From: Gnetum montanum
Lineage: Eukaryota > Streptophyta > Gnetopsida > Gnetales > Gnetaceae
Assembly (NCBI GenBank): GCA_015680685.1
Contig: MNCI01005181.1
Location: forward strand, 380,175-444,174
Length of the DNA stretch: 64,000 nucleotides
Direction of reading: 5' to 3'
The notes beneath the pieces are model-generated. The model did not search any database and was not told the origin of the DNA. It saw only the letters and a list, made by a program, of their open reading frames with translations. The position numbers were made by a program, and so were the translations under genes. Of this stretch, positions 11,350 to 22,479 are shown one piece after another (the first letter of the stretch is position 1; each line of letters starts with the position of its first letter).

Positions 11350-12680
11350 AACTATCCTACCATACAAATTAAGAAGAAATTTACTTGGACTTCCTTGGTT
11401 GTGTATAACCCCAACTTTGATCTTCTGAAGAAGTGATGTAGGATGAGTTATCCTTTGTTTGTCCTTGCCTTTTCATCCAATCCTATTTTAACCTCTTGCA
11501 TACTTAGTGCATTGTTCTTTGAATTTTACCTTTTTACTCCTTTCTTTGTAGGCTTTCTTTGAGTACCCATGTACTTGTCCCTTGACCCTATAGATCATTG
11601 CTACCTTGCCTCTTTATAGAGATCAAGTGATATGTATCTTGAAATTTTGAATTTCTAAATGGCTAGTATTATCTTATATGTCTAGCATGTTTGTAATGGA
11701 AACAAAGTTTGGAACCAGAAAATCTTTGTGAAAAGGAACAAATATACCTAGTTTGATATATATCTCTTATTCACTTGTAATTTTGGTAGAGTTTTTCATA
11801 GTGAAGTTATGCCTTCTATCATTTGGATTTTGTCCTTGCTAAAGTTTTTGATCAATTGATGTCTTTCCAAGGGCAAACGTTTTAACAACCAACTTCTTAT
11901 GATTAATCTTTTTGTACAACTTTTCAATTTCTTTTCTAAGTAGAGTGCTTTTCCTTAGGAGTGAGGTATTAAAATTTTTTAGTATTTATTCCTTATGGTC
12001 TTGCATCTTTAGAGATTCATTCAATGCTATTAGCGTGCCAATCTTAACCTCAAGGCTTTGACTTCACTAGTTAGGGATACACATGAATTTTTCTCATGTT
12101 CATACTCTAACTCATATTGGTATCATTTTCTTTTAAATTTAAGATAAATATATTGCAATTTCACAAAGTTTTGCTTAAGACAATCATGCCTTTCTTCAAT
12201 GGTGCCAATATTTTCTTTATTTATTAAATCTTTATCATCTTTGTATGGTGCAGATGCTATGGTCATGCATGCAAGATGGAACTTGGAGGTGTTACCTTCC
12301 TCTACTTTTATTTCACTAGCCTCTTCTTCTTCATGTAATTTGTTGGAAAGTAATTTTCCTTTCTTTAATTTGGTATTATCCTATAATATTTTGACATTTG
12401 AACATTCCAAGATAAGATGTTATTGTGCATTGCTTACCCAACAAATAATATTCATAATATTAGTAGAGGAAGTAAATCTTGATATCTTACTAAAGTGCTT
12501 ACCTCTTGACTATTTATTTATCATATTTTCTCTTTCTTCTTTAACTTGGGTTGTAATCATCCTATTGACTCTTATAGTAAGTAGTGCAATTTTTGAATAA
12601 TCTAGATCATTATTGCCACTGTAAAAGAAGGTCTTGCCTTAAGTCTTCTTGGGTTTCTCTTCTATTTCTTGCTTTGAGGA
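11350..12680 (-). pseudogene. Ty1/copia-like (SIRE-type) gag remnant, copy 1
   Basis: Minus strand, heavily mutated. The order is a zinc-knuckle relic with CX2(S)X4HX4C spacing (about 12,442-12,400, second Cys now Ser), then an acidic/charged stretch, a leucine-rich probable coiled coil (about 12,130-11,850) and a C-terminal Gly/Tyr motif near 11,400. This order, knuckle before coiled coil, is that of SIRE/Maximus-type gag. It is colinear with copy 2 at 30.25-31.9 kb. The N-terminal part is cut at about 12,680 by element B. Sequence left of 11,350 (GGACATCC-type repeats) looks like U3 rather than pol. Confidence 0.6.
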
Positions 12681-12689
12681 GAGGGGTTT

Positions 12690-13554
12690 TTCACACGCGA
12701 CTCGATTGAATTCTGTAGACTATAAGCACTTAACATACACCAGACTCTAACCAATGAAACCTTGGGTTAGAACGGTCATTGTCCTCCTAATCTCACTTGT
12801 GAGGTTCTGTTTACGATGGTTAAGTGAGATTAAGGCTAATGATTTTTATAGCTTTTTACTTATCTTTTAGTGGTTAATTAAGGTATGAAAAGTAAGGAAT
12901 AAACTATTATCTAATCTATGATTATCCTAGCTTGTACTCTAACTATTCCTGACATAAGTATCCAATCCCATCTTCTAAGCATGTTCTAAGCATCTCCTAA
13001 CACTTCTGGGTTACCAGATGTTAACCATCACTGGGTTTACCAAGTGTTTGATTTACGTTCAAGATGGTCGTACTTATGGCCTTTACGAACTACGAATGAG
13101 TGATAGCGATTAAGATAACAATAATAGAAACTTAAGTAATTAACAGGTAATTAACAAAGCATAGACATATTAAACTACTAAATGCATAAAATAGCTAAGT
13201 CCAAATGCTGTAAGGAATCCTTGAATAGTTCATCTTTATTGCCATCATGACAATGGGCTCAAATACATCAACGCTCAAATAAAGAGCCAATCACTTTTCT
13301 TACACCTGCTGCGGGAATTTGGAAAATATTCTATCTCCTACGGGAACAAACTGCAAGAGCTTCGCTACAACTAACTGATAGGTACCTAAATGAGGCGGAA
13401 GGCCCTCTTATTTATAGGCTGAAATAGGCTCTGTGTAAATGGGGCCATGTCAATGCATGGAAGGCTACATCGATGGGCTTGCGTCGACGTGGTCGCGTAT
13501 ACGCGGCCCCGTATACGTGGCCTAGTCGATGCATCAACTAATGACACTTCATCA
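12690..13554 (-). repeat. 3' LTR of element B, outer 48 bp missing
   Basis: Aligns without length change to 25,015-25,879. On the minus strand it starts TGATGAAGTGTCATTAG at 13,554. The terminal segment with GGTACCCCTACACCC present in the other LTR is absent left of 12,690. TATA box CTATAAATAAGAGGGC at about 13,408-13,423. Confidence 0.9.
13469..13530 (-). promoter_or_regulatory. 14-bp-pitch palindromic hexamer array in U3
   Basis: ATCGAT, GTCGAC, GTATAC, GTATAC and GTCGAT start at 13,469, 13,483, 13,497, 13,511 and 13,525: exactly 14 bp each, with eight-base GC-rich spacers (several with GGCC). Located upstream of the LTR TATA box. The function is unknown; the layout suggests repeated binding sites. 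Confidence 0.75.
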
Positions 13555-13569
13555 TACCCCCACGACTAA
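13553..13569 (-). other. 3' polypurine tract of element B
   Basis: Minus strand AGTCGTGGGGGTA followed at once by the LTR start TGATG. The same tract abuts the 3' LTRs of the other family members (61,826-61,843; decayed at about 40,250-40,268). It primes plus-strand DNA synthesis in LTR retrotransposons. Confidence 0.85.
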
Positions 13570-13689
13570 GTAAAAACTCGTCCTTAAGTTACTCTACAAT
13601 TTGGAAGGTATGGATTCTTATTTACAACACACATAACATGACACACACATGACACACACATGACACAACATTAATTTGACCAAGTGCCC

Positions 13690-16645
13690 AAGCTACATAG
13701 GAGGACAAGTTACAAAAAATGGCAGTGTTCAGAGACAAAATTGAACACCTCGTTGGTCCTGGAGCCTCTGCCATGTAGGATGATGCAAAAAATTGTTAGA
13801 GAAGATCACACCATCTCTGGGGGCGGTGGTTCTAACGGACCTTCTCCAGCCTCCAGCCAATGTGTTGGTGGTGGCATGAATGATGGTTGTCCCATGGTAG
13901 CTGCAACTTCTAGAGGTAGCCAAAAGGCCTCCAAGAGAGCCTTCATTTTTTCTTCTTTACTTTTGGTATTATTCACTATCTAGGAAGCTTCTCCAATGTG
14001 TGCTAGAACTGGAACGTCCCAAGGGCATGGCAGCATTGGAAGAAGTTCTTTCAGGTTGACAAACTAGGTTGCGAACTGCTTGCGTTCGATGTCAAACACT
14101 TGGATTGATGCCTGTAGCTATTGGTAGTCATTCATTCTATGGGCTAGGTCCTCTATGACTGTACATTATTCTTCAAAGCTTATGCGAAGAACCTCGAGTT
14201 CCACGTTTACCATTTCCAGCTTCTGCTTTGTTGCCTTATGTGCTTGGAACTCACCCTTGTATAGGAAATACGAGGTGGCCACTTGCTTTTCTAACTCTGA
14301 CCGTGGTCTCCTAGTTGTGAGCATAGCTAGGTTTGCATATTGAAGGTTGGCTAGCTCCATGTATTCTATCATCTTCTCAATCTGTAGCTCTTTCAAGCGG
14401 ATTTTAGCTTTACTGTAGGCGTTCAACCCATTGAAGATAGGTTGCCATACATCGGCTCCCTCTCAGAGCTGCTGGAGCGCTTGGTTCATTTTGGCCTTTG
14501 TAACTTGAATATGCTTGTCATTCACTTCCTTCTACAATTCCACTTGGTCCCTATAATGATTTTTTATGTTTTCAAATTTCAGGGCCTCATTCTTCAAGTG
14601 GAAATTTCAATTGCAAACTTCTGTCACAACACCTAAACCTCCTCCATTGATAGATTCCAATTTTCAGTAGCCAACCTTCTCACATCAGCATTCACCCTAG
14701 CTAGTTCTTCCTACTGTTGGTGGATAAAATTCTTCATATGTTCATTTTCTGCACCAATGTTGCATAGGCGATGAACCTCCGGGGTCAGTCGCACATTCTC
14801 CTGGTGAATCTCCACCAAGTCCTTGTCTAAGTGATATGCTCGAGTGTCTGCCAAGGACTTGTCGAAGATTGCCATCTCTCACACATCCTCAATGACCAGA
14901 ATTTTAAGTTGAAGCTATTGAAAAGCTTCATCCCTGGTGATGTCATGGTCAAGGATGGATGGATTGGCAAGTTGGGCTCTTAATTGGGCTACCTCCTTTA
15001 CCAAGCGCTGACAAGAGACTTGAGCAGCTTCAAGTTGCCCTTCCAAAATGAGGCTCTTTTCCCTTGCCGAGAGTAGCTACGACTAGGTTGTAGTAATGTT
15101 GTCTGGAAGGTCAAAGACATCTGGAAGTGGTTTCCCGATTTCCACCAGTCGATCCAACAACTCCTCATGTTGGGCTGCATCAATCTTGCTATGCAAAGTT
15201 TCGACAGAAACCTGTACATCTTGTAGTCCATGAACGTTCAGTACAGGTGCTGCCGATGCATTGAGAGCTATAGTAATTGTGTCAGCAACCACTTGGGCCA
15301 TAACCTCCTATCCTTGGTGCTGCATCACTAGGACCGTCACCCCTTCACCATCTTCCAAGCATACCGAGAAGGTAGCAACATTCCCTAAAATTTTAGGGAA
15401 TAACTATTGGGTTGATACTGTTACCTCTCAGATGCTTGGATTTGTTCTGGTTGGCACTTGTGCTCAGGCGGTGGAGAATATCGGCCCTACCCTTTCAAGA
15501 AAGCTAACTAATTGAACCACTTGCTCTAGGTGGCTCATGGCAGGGTGATAGATCAAAGGGTCTTTTCCTCCACCATTCCTGCCAGATTGCTCTTGCTGGC
15601 TCAAGAGCATTTCCCAAATATCGCGGATGTATTCTGCCATGGTTTACGAGCTTGGCTACATTGTTTGTGTAGGTGGTGGAGGTGGTTGCTACTCCTCCTT
15701 TGTCTATGTAGTGGCAGGAGTTTTATCCTTCATCATTTCTCGCCAAGAGGCAATTGAGGAATGTCGGATTATATCATTGGAATACCATGCTATCCATGCC
15801 CATTTGCACAACTTTCAGATTAGGCAAGGAAAAGGGAGAGCGCATCTTCCACATTCGTTCTCAGTGAACCTCTTTTCAATTTCCAAGAATAGCAGCTGTG
15901 GAAGACTGATTGGTAATTTCTCACTCAAGGTGGCACATGCACGGGTGGAGAAGGTCCTGATTTTGCTGGGTCTTACCATTGGGTTCAAGTGATAAGATGC
16001 GATCTTTGAGTACATCCTCTCCACCATGGTCAAGGAGCTGAATTCCTTGCGCTCTACCCCATAGCACCATTTTGTCCATTCTGTCTTTACCTTTGGATTG
16101 GCCTGCTTTGGAATTTCCACCACATCTGCCCTGGTCTCGGGCAACCCTAGAGCCTACACTATTGCTTCCAAAGAGTAAGAGACATAAATGTCTTTGATTC
16201 TTACTCTAGACCCTGATTTTCGATTCGTTCAGAAGAGGTAGGTCTCTCCTAAGTACCATTCACTACTAGTTGTGATGATTGGCCACATCGGAGAGTTTTG
16301 CAGTTGGAGTCGCACTTCTTCTAGTGCATTCTCAAGGAATGGTTCAAAGTTTAGTTCTTGAAGGACCGTCTGTTGCACCTCGCGTGGCATGATAGCATCA
16401 AGGCAAGCTTGGGTCAGGGTGACCTCAAGCCATGGTGCTATCCCAGGGGTCTCATCCCCTTGTGATAGCTCATTGGGAATCTCCTCTTCGGGAATCTGAT
16501 GGACAAATTCCACGTTAGGTCCTTCGCGGAGGGGCCTAGTTGCATGAGAGCCCTCCGCATGCTCTGATGGTTGCACATCTTGTCCCCTTTCGTACATGGG
16601 CACTTGTCCCTTGGTTATGATGGTCCTTCGCCCCTTGGGTGCCAT
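13690..16645 (-). pseudogene. ORF3 of element B: long extra reading frame after integrase
   Basis: Not a recognised family. Begins at ATG 16,645 (MAPKGRRTIITKG) and can be followed in shifting frames for about 980 codons to about 13,690. In order: basic N-terminus; a Glu/Pro-rich part with WLEVTLTQACLDAIMP; a globular-looking stretch with KTEWTKWCYGVERKEF and ENECGRCALPFPCLI (16,144-15,815); a LLSQQEQ...YHPAMSHLEQ block (about 15,610-15,515); long heptad-like helices with LILEGQLEAAQ and LRAQLANPSIL (15,300-14,700) and KGEFQAHKATKQKLEMVN (14,426-14,166); then PWDVPVLAHIG (about 14,020) and a proline-rich tail. The same blocks in the same order occur in element D (43,227-40,430). No transmembrane segment or RNase H motif was seen, so it is unlike the env-like ORF or extra RNase H known in other lineages. 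Confidence 0.7.
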
Positions 16646-16800
16646 TTGCAATCAAACATAACCATCAATTAGACTGTGCATAAGTAGCTCAATATGGTCC
16701 TTATACACCTTCTCAGTTTGACCAAGTTATGTTTTTGGCACAGGCATTCCTTTAAGTCTCCCGGAGTGTTAATTTATGGGTTAGGGCCAAAATTTTCATA

Positions 16801-16832
16801 ATTAACTAATTAATTAATTAATTAATTAATTA
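16801..16832. repeat. AATT microsatellite
   Basis: About seven AATT units just upstream of ORF3, between it and the internal polypurine-like motif. Confidence 0.9.
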
Positions 16833-16842
16833 CACGTAGGCA

Positions 16843-16858
16843 CCACCCCCCATGACTG
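16843..16858 (-). other. Internal polypurine-tract-like motif (second copy)
   Basis: Minus strand CAGTCATGGGGGGTGG, closely matching the 3' polypurine tract of this family. It is found at the equivalent place in element D (43,501-43,513) and element F (61,296-61,308). May act as a central polypurine tract; inference. Confidence 0.55.
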
Positions 16859-17009
16859 AGAGCATACCTCCAGTTGCTTAAAAGGGCAAGGATCAGTTGA
16901 TGCGGACTTGTCATGGAATGTAGGTGCATTGGGAAAGGTTAGGCAGAAAAAATGGCAAAATCTCCCCTCAATATGGAGCTCATGATGAAAATGTGAAGTG
17001 CAATGGCCA

Positions 17010-17017
17010 TATATATA
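17010..17017 (-). promoter_or_regulatory. TATA-like box of the internal promoter candidate
   Basis: TATATATA, 16 bp beyond the internal hexamer array on the side facing ORF3, the same order as in the LTR. The equivalent position in element D has ACTATATG (about 43,669-43,676). ORF3 starts 365 bp downstream. Confidence 0.5.
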
Positions 17018-17032
17018 GGGATTAGGCACTGC

Positions 17033-17112
17033 GTTGACGAGGCTGCGTATACACGACCACGTATACGCAGGGGGCTGCATATACGAGGCCCTGTATACGC
17101 AGGGGTGTGCAC
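17033..17112 (-). promoter_or_regulatory. Internal U3-like hexamer array
   Basis: GTTGAC, GTATAC, GTATAC, ATATAC, GTATAC and GTGCAC start at 17,033, 17,047, 17,061, 17,079, 17,093 and 17,107: spacings 14, 14, 18, 14, 14. It is the same pitch and hexamer type as this element's LTR, but lies 3.5 kb inside the element, upstream of a TATA-like box and ORF3. Confidence 0.7.
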
Positions 17113-19110
17113 CCATTGACCAGTGTTGACCAACCTAGAAAAAGCCCAAAATGATGAATTTGAAATGCCAAATTGGGGTAGTTGAAGTGCATGAGAGGCC
17201 TGGTCATGGCTGAGGATAGGGGGAGGGAATTTGGTGCTAAAAAAAGAGTCAAAAATAGGAGAATGACTCTCAAAAAGAACTTCACGGGGAAGAAATTGAG
17301 TGATGGGACCCTAAAACTAGTTAACCATAAAATCCAAAGGATGAGAGGCTTAACAAGTGGGACCAAGAAGATGTAGGTTGGTCCTCCCCATAGTAGGCTA
17401 GAGCCTTAGTAGCCCCTGCATATCCCCAACACCAGGGTCTGTGGGCCCTAGGGCCAAGAAATGGTGTTTGCTAGTTAAGACTCCTACCCAAGAGATCCTG
17501 CCAAGACATGGGAAGCCCATGGAAATCGCAATGAACTTTCACAACATAAGACAGGTAGTGAGGTGAGTTGCGGAGAGAACTAGGTGAAGAGAGAGAGATG
17601 AGAAAATGGAATTCCGACCATCGATCACATGAAATCCCATGTGTAGTTGTGGTTAAGTGACCCAATAGAACTGTGCCTAAGTTCAGACCCAAAACCATCC
17701 GCATCCAGTGACATCGTAGTAATAGATGAAGTCCCAGCCATCTCCCAAGGAAGCAAGAATAACCCCATAGAGAACCACCACTCCAACAAATGTGAGAGGA
17801 AGGAAGTGAAATGGGAGGAAGTTAGAGGGGACCAAGGAAATCCCATAACTAGTGCTTGTGGCCCATGAGAGGTGGTCTAAGGGGTGTGCTTTGAATTCCC
17901 ACATAGTGATTTTTTTTCTTTTCAGGGGGAACCACACCATGTAAAGACCCATGCATGTTCGCATGCATTCGACCAAGGGGTGTGCTTTGAATCCTCATGT
18001 TTATTTCTTTTCTTTTGTTGTTTTTCTATTTCTTCTATTTCTTTTTTGTTTTTTTTTTAAATTTTTTGGTGAGGACCACACCATGCAAGGTTGAACTGCC
18101 TAGAAGCTTTCTTGGAGAGAAGGACGTGGAGAGGTAGGGAATTTGTAAGGACATACCAGCAACCTAGGGGACAAAATAGAGAAACAAATATTGCATTCCC
18201 CTTGAAGTCACACCTGATTCAAACCATTGGATCATCCCTGAGTCTGGGAACTACAAAAGTCACACATTAATTATAATGTTTTTAAGTGAAGGGGTTGCAT
18301 ATTCTCGACAGAAGGAAAACCATGGAGTGGGTGAATGGGTGGATGACGTGAACACATTATCGATGTTATGATCGGAAAATGGATGTAAAGTCCAAAGACA
18401 AAAAGGTGAGAGTGGGAACCAGACAACTAGGTGGACTAGTGTACATTATCCATCACAATGAAAACCATTCGCGCCAGACATCTAAAGACAATAAGATGAC
18501 ATATTAGCAAGTACATGAAAAATGAAGCATACACAAAGAAACAAAAAATATTTAAAAAAAGAAAAAAAGGTACAAATAATTTGCAAACCTATGAATGATG
18601 GTGAAAAAGAAAAAGCTATAAAACAAAAAATTTCAAAATAGTGAGGGGTGTAGTGGAATGGATCAACATGGATGACGGTCTCCCCCACGACTGGGTGGAA
18701 AGGAGGAGATGCGAAAAATGGAGCAAGGTTGTCTTGATGATGATGAGGCGGGTGCACTAGTGGAGTGGAGTTCACAGAAAGGTTTCAGTTGTTGGCGGTT
18801 GACTAACTACGTTTTGGTGGGATCCTCAGGTTTGTGGATAAGCAAGGTCCTAGATGGAAGGTTTCGGAGACAATGTAAGGTCCCTCCCACAGTGTTTAAA
18901 ACTTGGTTGGTTGAGATACGTGTGAGGGGTTCTAATATAACACTTTGTCTCCACATCTAAATGTGACCTTCTGAATCCTAAGATCATGTTGTTTTTTGTT
19001 ATAGGCCTTGTGGATCTCATTGGAAGATAGGGCCACTAATTGATTCTCATCTAGCACACTTAAATTGATGAGTTGTTTTCATTATGCTAGTGGGAGATCA
19101 AGGCCTAAGT
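17113..19110 (-). other. Post-pol non-coding region of element B
   Basis: No continuous coding sequence. It shares short islands in the same order with elements D and F: a PPT-like CCAGTCGTGGGGGAGACC (18,676-18,695), GGTGTGACTTCAAGGGGAAT (about 18,194-18,213), CAAAGCACACCCCTTAG (about 17,878-17,894) and CCTACTATGGGGAGGACC (about 17,378-17,395). Pyrimidine- and purine-rich low-complexity runs lie at about 18,000-18,060 and 18,530-18,620. Confidence 0.65.
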
Positions 19111-19119
19111 TACCGGTGG

Positions 19120-22100
19120 TGGATAGTGTGTGGAATTCGGCTTGAATTGGAAGTGTTGGTAACTTTCCGTACAATAAGTCATAAGGAAAGTACCCTACAG
19201 GAAGTTTTCAAGTGGAGCGATAGGCCCATAGGGCATCGTTAATCTTAATGCTCCAATCCCTCCTGTATTTGCTGATGGTTCAAGTAAGGATCTTGGTGAT
19301 CTCCCTATTGGTGACTTCGGCTTACCCATTGGCTTGGGGGTGATAGGGCGTTGTAAATTTATGCGTTGCATTACCCTTAAGCATTGCATTAGTTTCTAAA
19401 ACTGACACTTGTAAAATGAGTTCCATTATCAGAAATGAGTGCATGTGGCACTCTAAACCTATTGACGATTTGTTGTTGGACAAATCGTGTAGTAGTGTTG
19501 GAAGAACAATCGACGACGACTACCGCTTTTGCCCACTTTGTATAGTAGTCCATAGCTATGATGATGTATGTCTTTTTGTTTGACAGGGGTGTGATGGGTC
19601 CCATGAAGTCGATACCCCAAATGTCGAAGGGCTCTAGTGGCTGGATCCACTGTTGAGGTCCCTCCAACCTTGCTGACATCCCACCATCTTTTTGGCATCA
19701 TTCGTAGGAGTGGGCGAACCATTGTGCATCCTTGAAAATTGTGGGTTAGTAATACCCTACAAGCAAGATCTTAATGGCAGTGCGGTGTCTAGCATAGTGG
19801 CCCCCACAAGGGCCCTCATGAGCATCCTAGAGGACGCACAGTGTAGCACGATCAGGGACACACCATTGAACCAAGCCATTTGTGTACACCTTGTAAAGGT
19901 GGCCATTGATCTCCATGAAACGCTTGGCCTTATGGAGAAACTATTGTTTTTGCTAATGGTTCCACTCCTTTGGTAGCTCCTGGGTTGTAAGGTAGGTAAG
20001 GATGTGGTTGAACCAAGGGGATTCCTTGGGTACTTGAGGATCGATTACACCTGTGAAGAGGAGTTCATCGGGAAATTGATTAGAGAGGGAATCCTCCTCT
20101 TCTATGTCATCCCATTGTAACTAAGACAAGTGGTCAGCAACCACATTCTCGATCCCCTTCCAATCTACCATGGCGAGATCAAACTCCTGAAGAATCACCA
20201 GCCACCGGATGATGTGGGGGCTCACTGTTGGTTTGTTTATTAGGAACCGGATAGCACTATGGTCAGTATGCACAAACACTTCACATCTAAGCACATAGTA
20301 CTGGAATTTGTCCAAGGCGAACACCACGACCATCAACTCCTTTTCAGTGGTGATGTAGTTGAGCTGAGCACCCACAATGCTACGGCTTGCACAGTGGAAT
20401 AATAGGAACGTTTCTGATCGTCACAATGTGTAAGCATGGCTCCCAAGGCGTAGTTGGATGCGTCTATCATAATGTGAAAGGGTCTAGACCTATCAGGTGC
20501 CTATAGAACTAGAGTTTCTATGAGTTTCTATTTCAGGACTTGGAATGTAGACTCGCACTCCTTGGTCCAGATGAAAAGAGCATCCTTCTTTGTAAGTTCT
20601 ACCAATGGCTTAGCAATCTTTGAGAAGTTTTCAATGAATCAACAGTAGTAACCAGTGTGTCCAAGGAATGACTGAATGTCTTTGATGGTACTTGGTTGAC
20701 GGGTGATTCCTTGGATGACCTTGATCTTTTCAGAATCTACACTAATCCCTGTTTGTGAGACGCGATGCCCCAACACAATGCCTTCTTGGACCATCAAATG
20801 GCTCTTCTGCCAATTGAGCTACAAATTGGTGTCTACATACCTCTTTAGAACTTGCTCTAGATGGTCCAAGGCTTGCTCGAATGTGGCCCTATAGGTAGAG
20901 AAGTCATCCATGAAGACTTTTGCTCCATTTCCAATCTATTGCTGGAAGATGCTAAGGACAACGCATTGGAATGTAGCAGGCATGTTGCATAGGCCAAAAG
21001 GCATCTTCTTGTATGAAAAAGTCCCTCCATGGACTTGTGAAAATTTTTTTGGCCTAGTCTTCTAGTGCTATTTGGATTTGGTTATTACCACTATAACCAT
21101 CTAAAAAGCTGTAGTAGCGGTGCCCTGCGATGGTATCCAACACCTAGTCCACAAATGGGAGTGAAAAGTGGTCCTTGAAGGTCACCATATTGAGCAACCA
21201 GAAATCAATACAAACCCTCCACTTGCCACCTTTCTTGGGAACAATAATGAGTGGGCTAACCCATTCACTATCGGCAATAGAATAGATGAACCCTACCTTT
21301 AGCAATTGTTCGATTTCATCTTTTATGACCTGCTTTAGTTTGGGATTCAATCATCTTTGTGGCTATCGTTGTGGCTTCATGGAAGGGTCAATATAGATCC
21401 GATGCTGGTAGACCCTGGGATCAACTCCAATCAATTGAGGATATGACCATGCAAATGCAGCAACCCATTTTTTTACCACCTTCAGCAATCTCTTTTTCTA
21501 TTTAGGTGCAAGGGTGGCATTGATGATTACCAGCTTTCCATTTTGCAAAAATTCATATTCCAAGTGAGCTGGTAAAGACTTTAGCTGCAGGGGCTCTTGT
21601 TTAAAGCTCTCAGGGATTTGCAGCTTCCCCTAGTCATTCAGCAAAGACCTATTGATGAACCTCTTCCATTTCATCCATGCTTTCAACATAGGCTTGCACA
21701 AGCCCCTTAAATGGTTTCATGCACAATGCATTGCTAGTAGGATTATCTATCAGCCATTGGATGCCCTCTTGGTTAGTAGCTGCTACGTACAAGCACTATT
21801 GAATAGGTGATTCCTCAGTACATCAACTACATGCTTGAATAGAGATCTGCTTAGCAGACCATAACTATTGCACACAGTTGCACCTTGAGTCATTGTATGC
21901 GATGCATGGAACACACTTCTTCTCGATCTTCCCGAAAGGATTTTTCTTTGAAATTTCAAGTGATAGATCTCGGAGTCCTAGTCGTGCGTCCACCATGCTT
22001 AGCCAGGCTCTTCCCATGATGATTGGGAAGTTCCCTTTGTATTTCTCCACAAAGATGACCAGGAAATCAACAGGATAGGACCACCCACAAACGGTGGTCA

Positions 22101-22330
22101 CAATGTCCTCCACCAATCCCAAGGGAACAATGATGGACTGGTCTGCTAACTCGAGCCGGATGTTGCTCTTCTTTAGCGGGGGAAAGTTCTAGTTCTTGTA
22201 TATGTCATGAAAGATCAAATTGATTCCTAAACCCAAGTCCAGAAGAGCTTTGCATGGCCCATTCCCTGCCACCTAAAGATAGATGAGGGGGCTTCCTGGA
22301 TCAGTCAATTTTCGGGGAAGATGACTTGCT
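19120..22330 (-). pseudogene. pol of element B: protease, RT, RNase H, integrase (decayed)
   Basis: Read leftwards. Protease 22,290-21,865: LLDLG active-site region (usual DSG, Ser replaced by Leu), then VEDIVTTVCGWSYPVDF and PIIMGRAW. RT: VPKKGGKWRVCIDF at about 21,245 and the catalytic FMDD at 20,914-20,903. RNase H: ITTEKELMVVVFALDKFQ and HTDHSAIRFL (20,375-20,121). Integrase: zinc-binding CGGHYARHRT at about 19,810-19,780, first catalytic Asp in GIDFMG (19,611), second in ISDNGT (19,430), Glu in AEVTNREI (19,318). The order RT-RNase H-integrase makes it Ty3/gypsy. KDHFSLPF after the RT block and the tRNA-Asp primer site fit the Athila/Tat group. Stops and frameshifts throughout. Confidence 0.88.
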
Positions 22331-22479
22331 TTGATCTAGTCGGTCATGACATGTGTGAGCATGACTGTCTAGATGTTGGAGTGTGGTTGGCTTGAAGGCT
22401 ACTCTGGCGGTGGAATAGTCATTGGCCACAGGTGTATGTGAGGGTATGTTCAAATTATTGGGCTAGAAAAAAGGATGTT

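Noticed and set aside
12199-12600. 133-codon frame on the + strand, leucine-rich
   Set aside because: Complement of the copia-like gag coiled coil and knuckle on the minus strand, which explains the sequence better.
15627-15992. 121-codon + strand frame
   Set aside because: Shadow of ORF3 of element B on the minus strand, whose blocks are conserved in element D.
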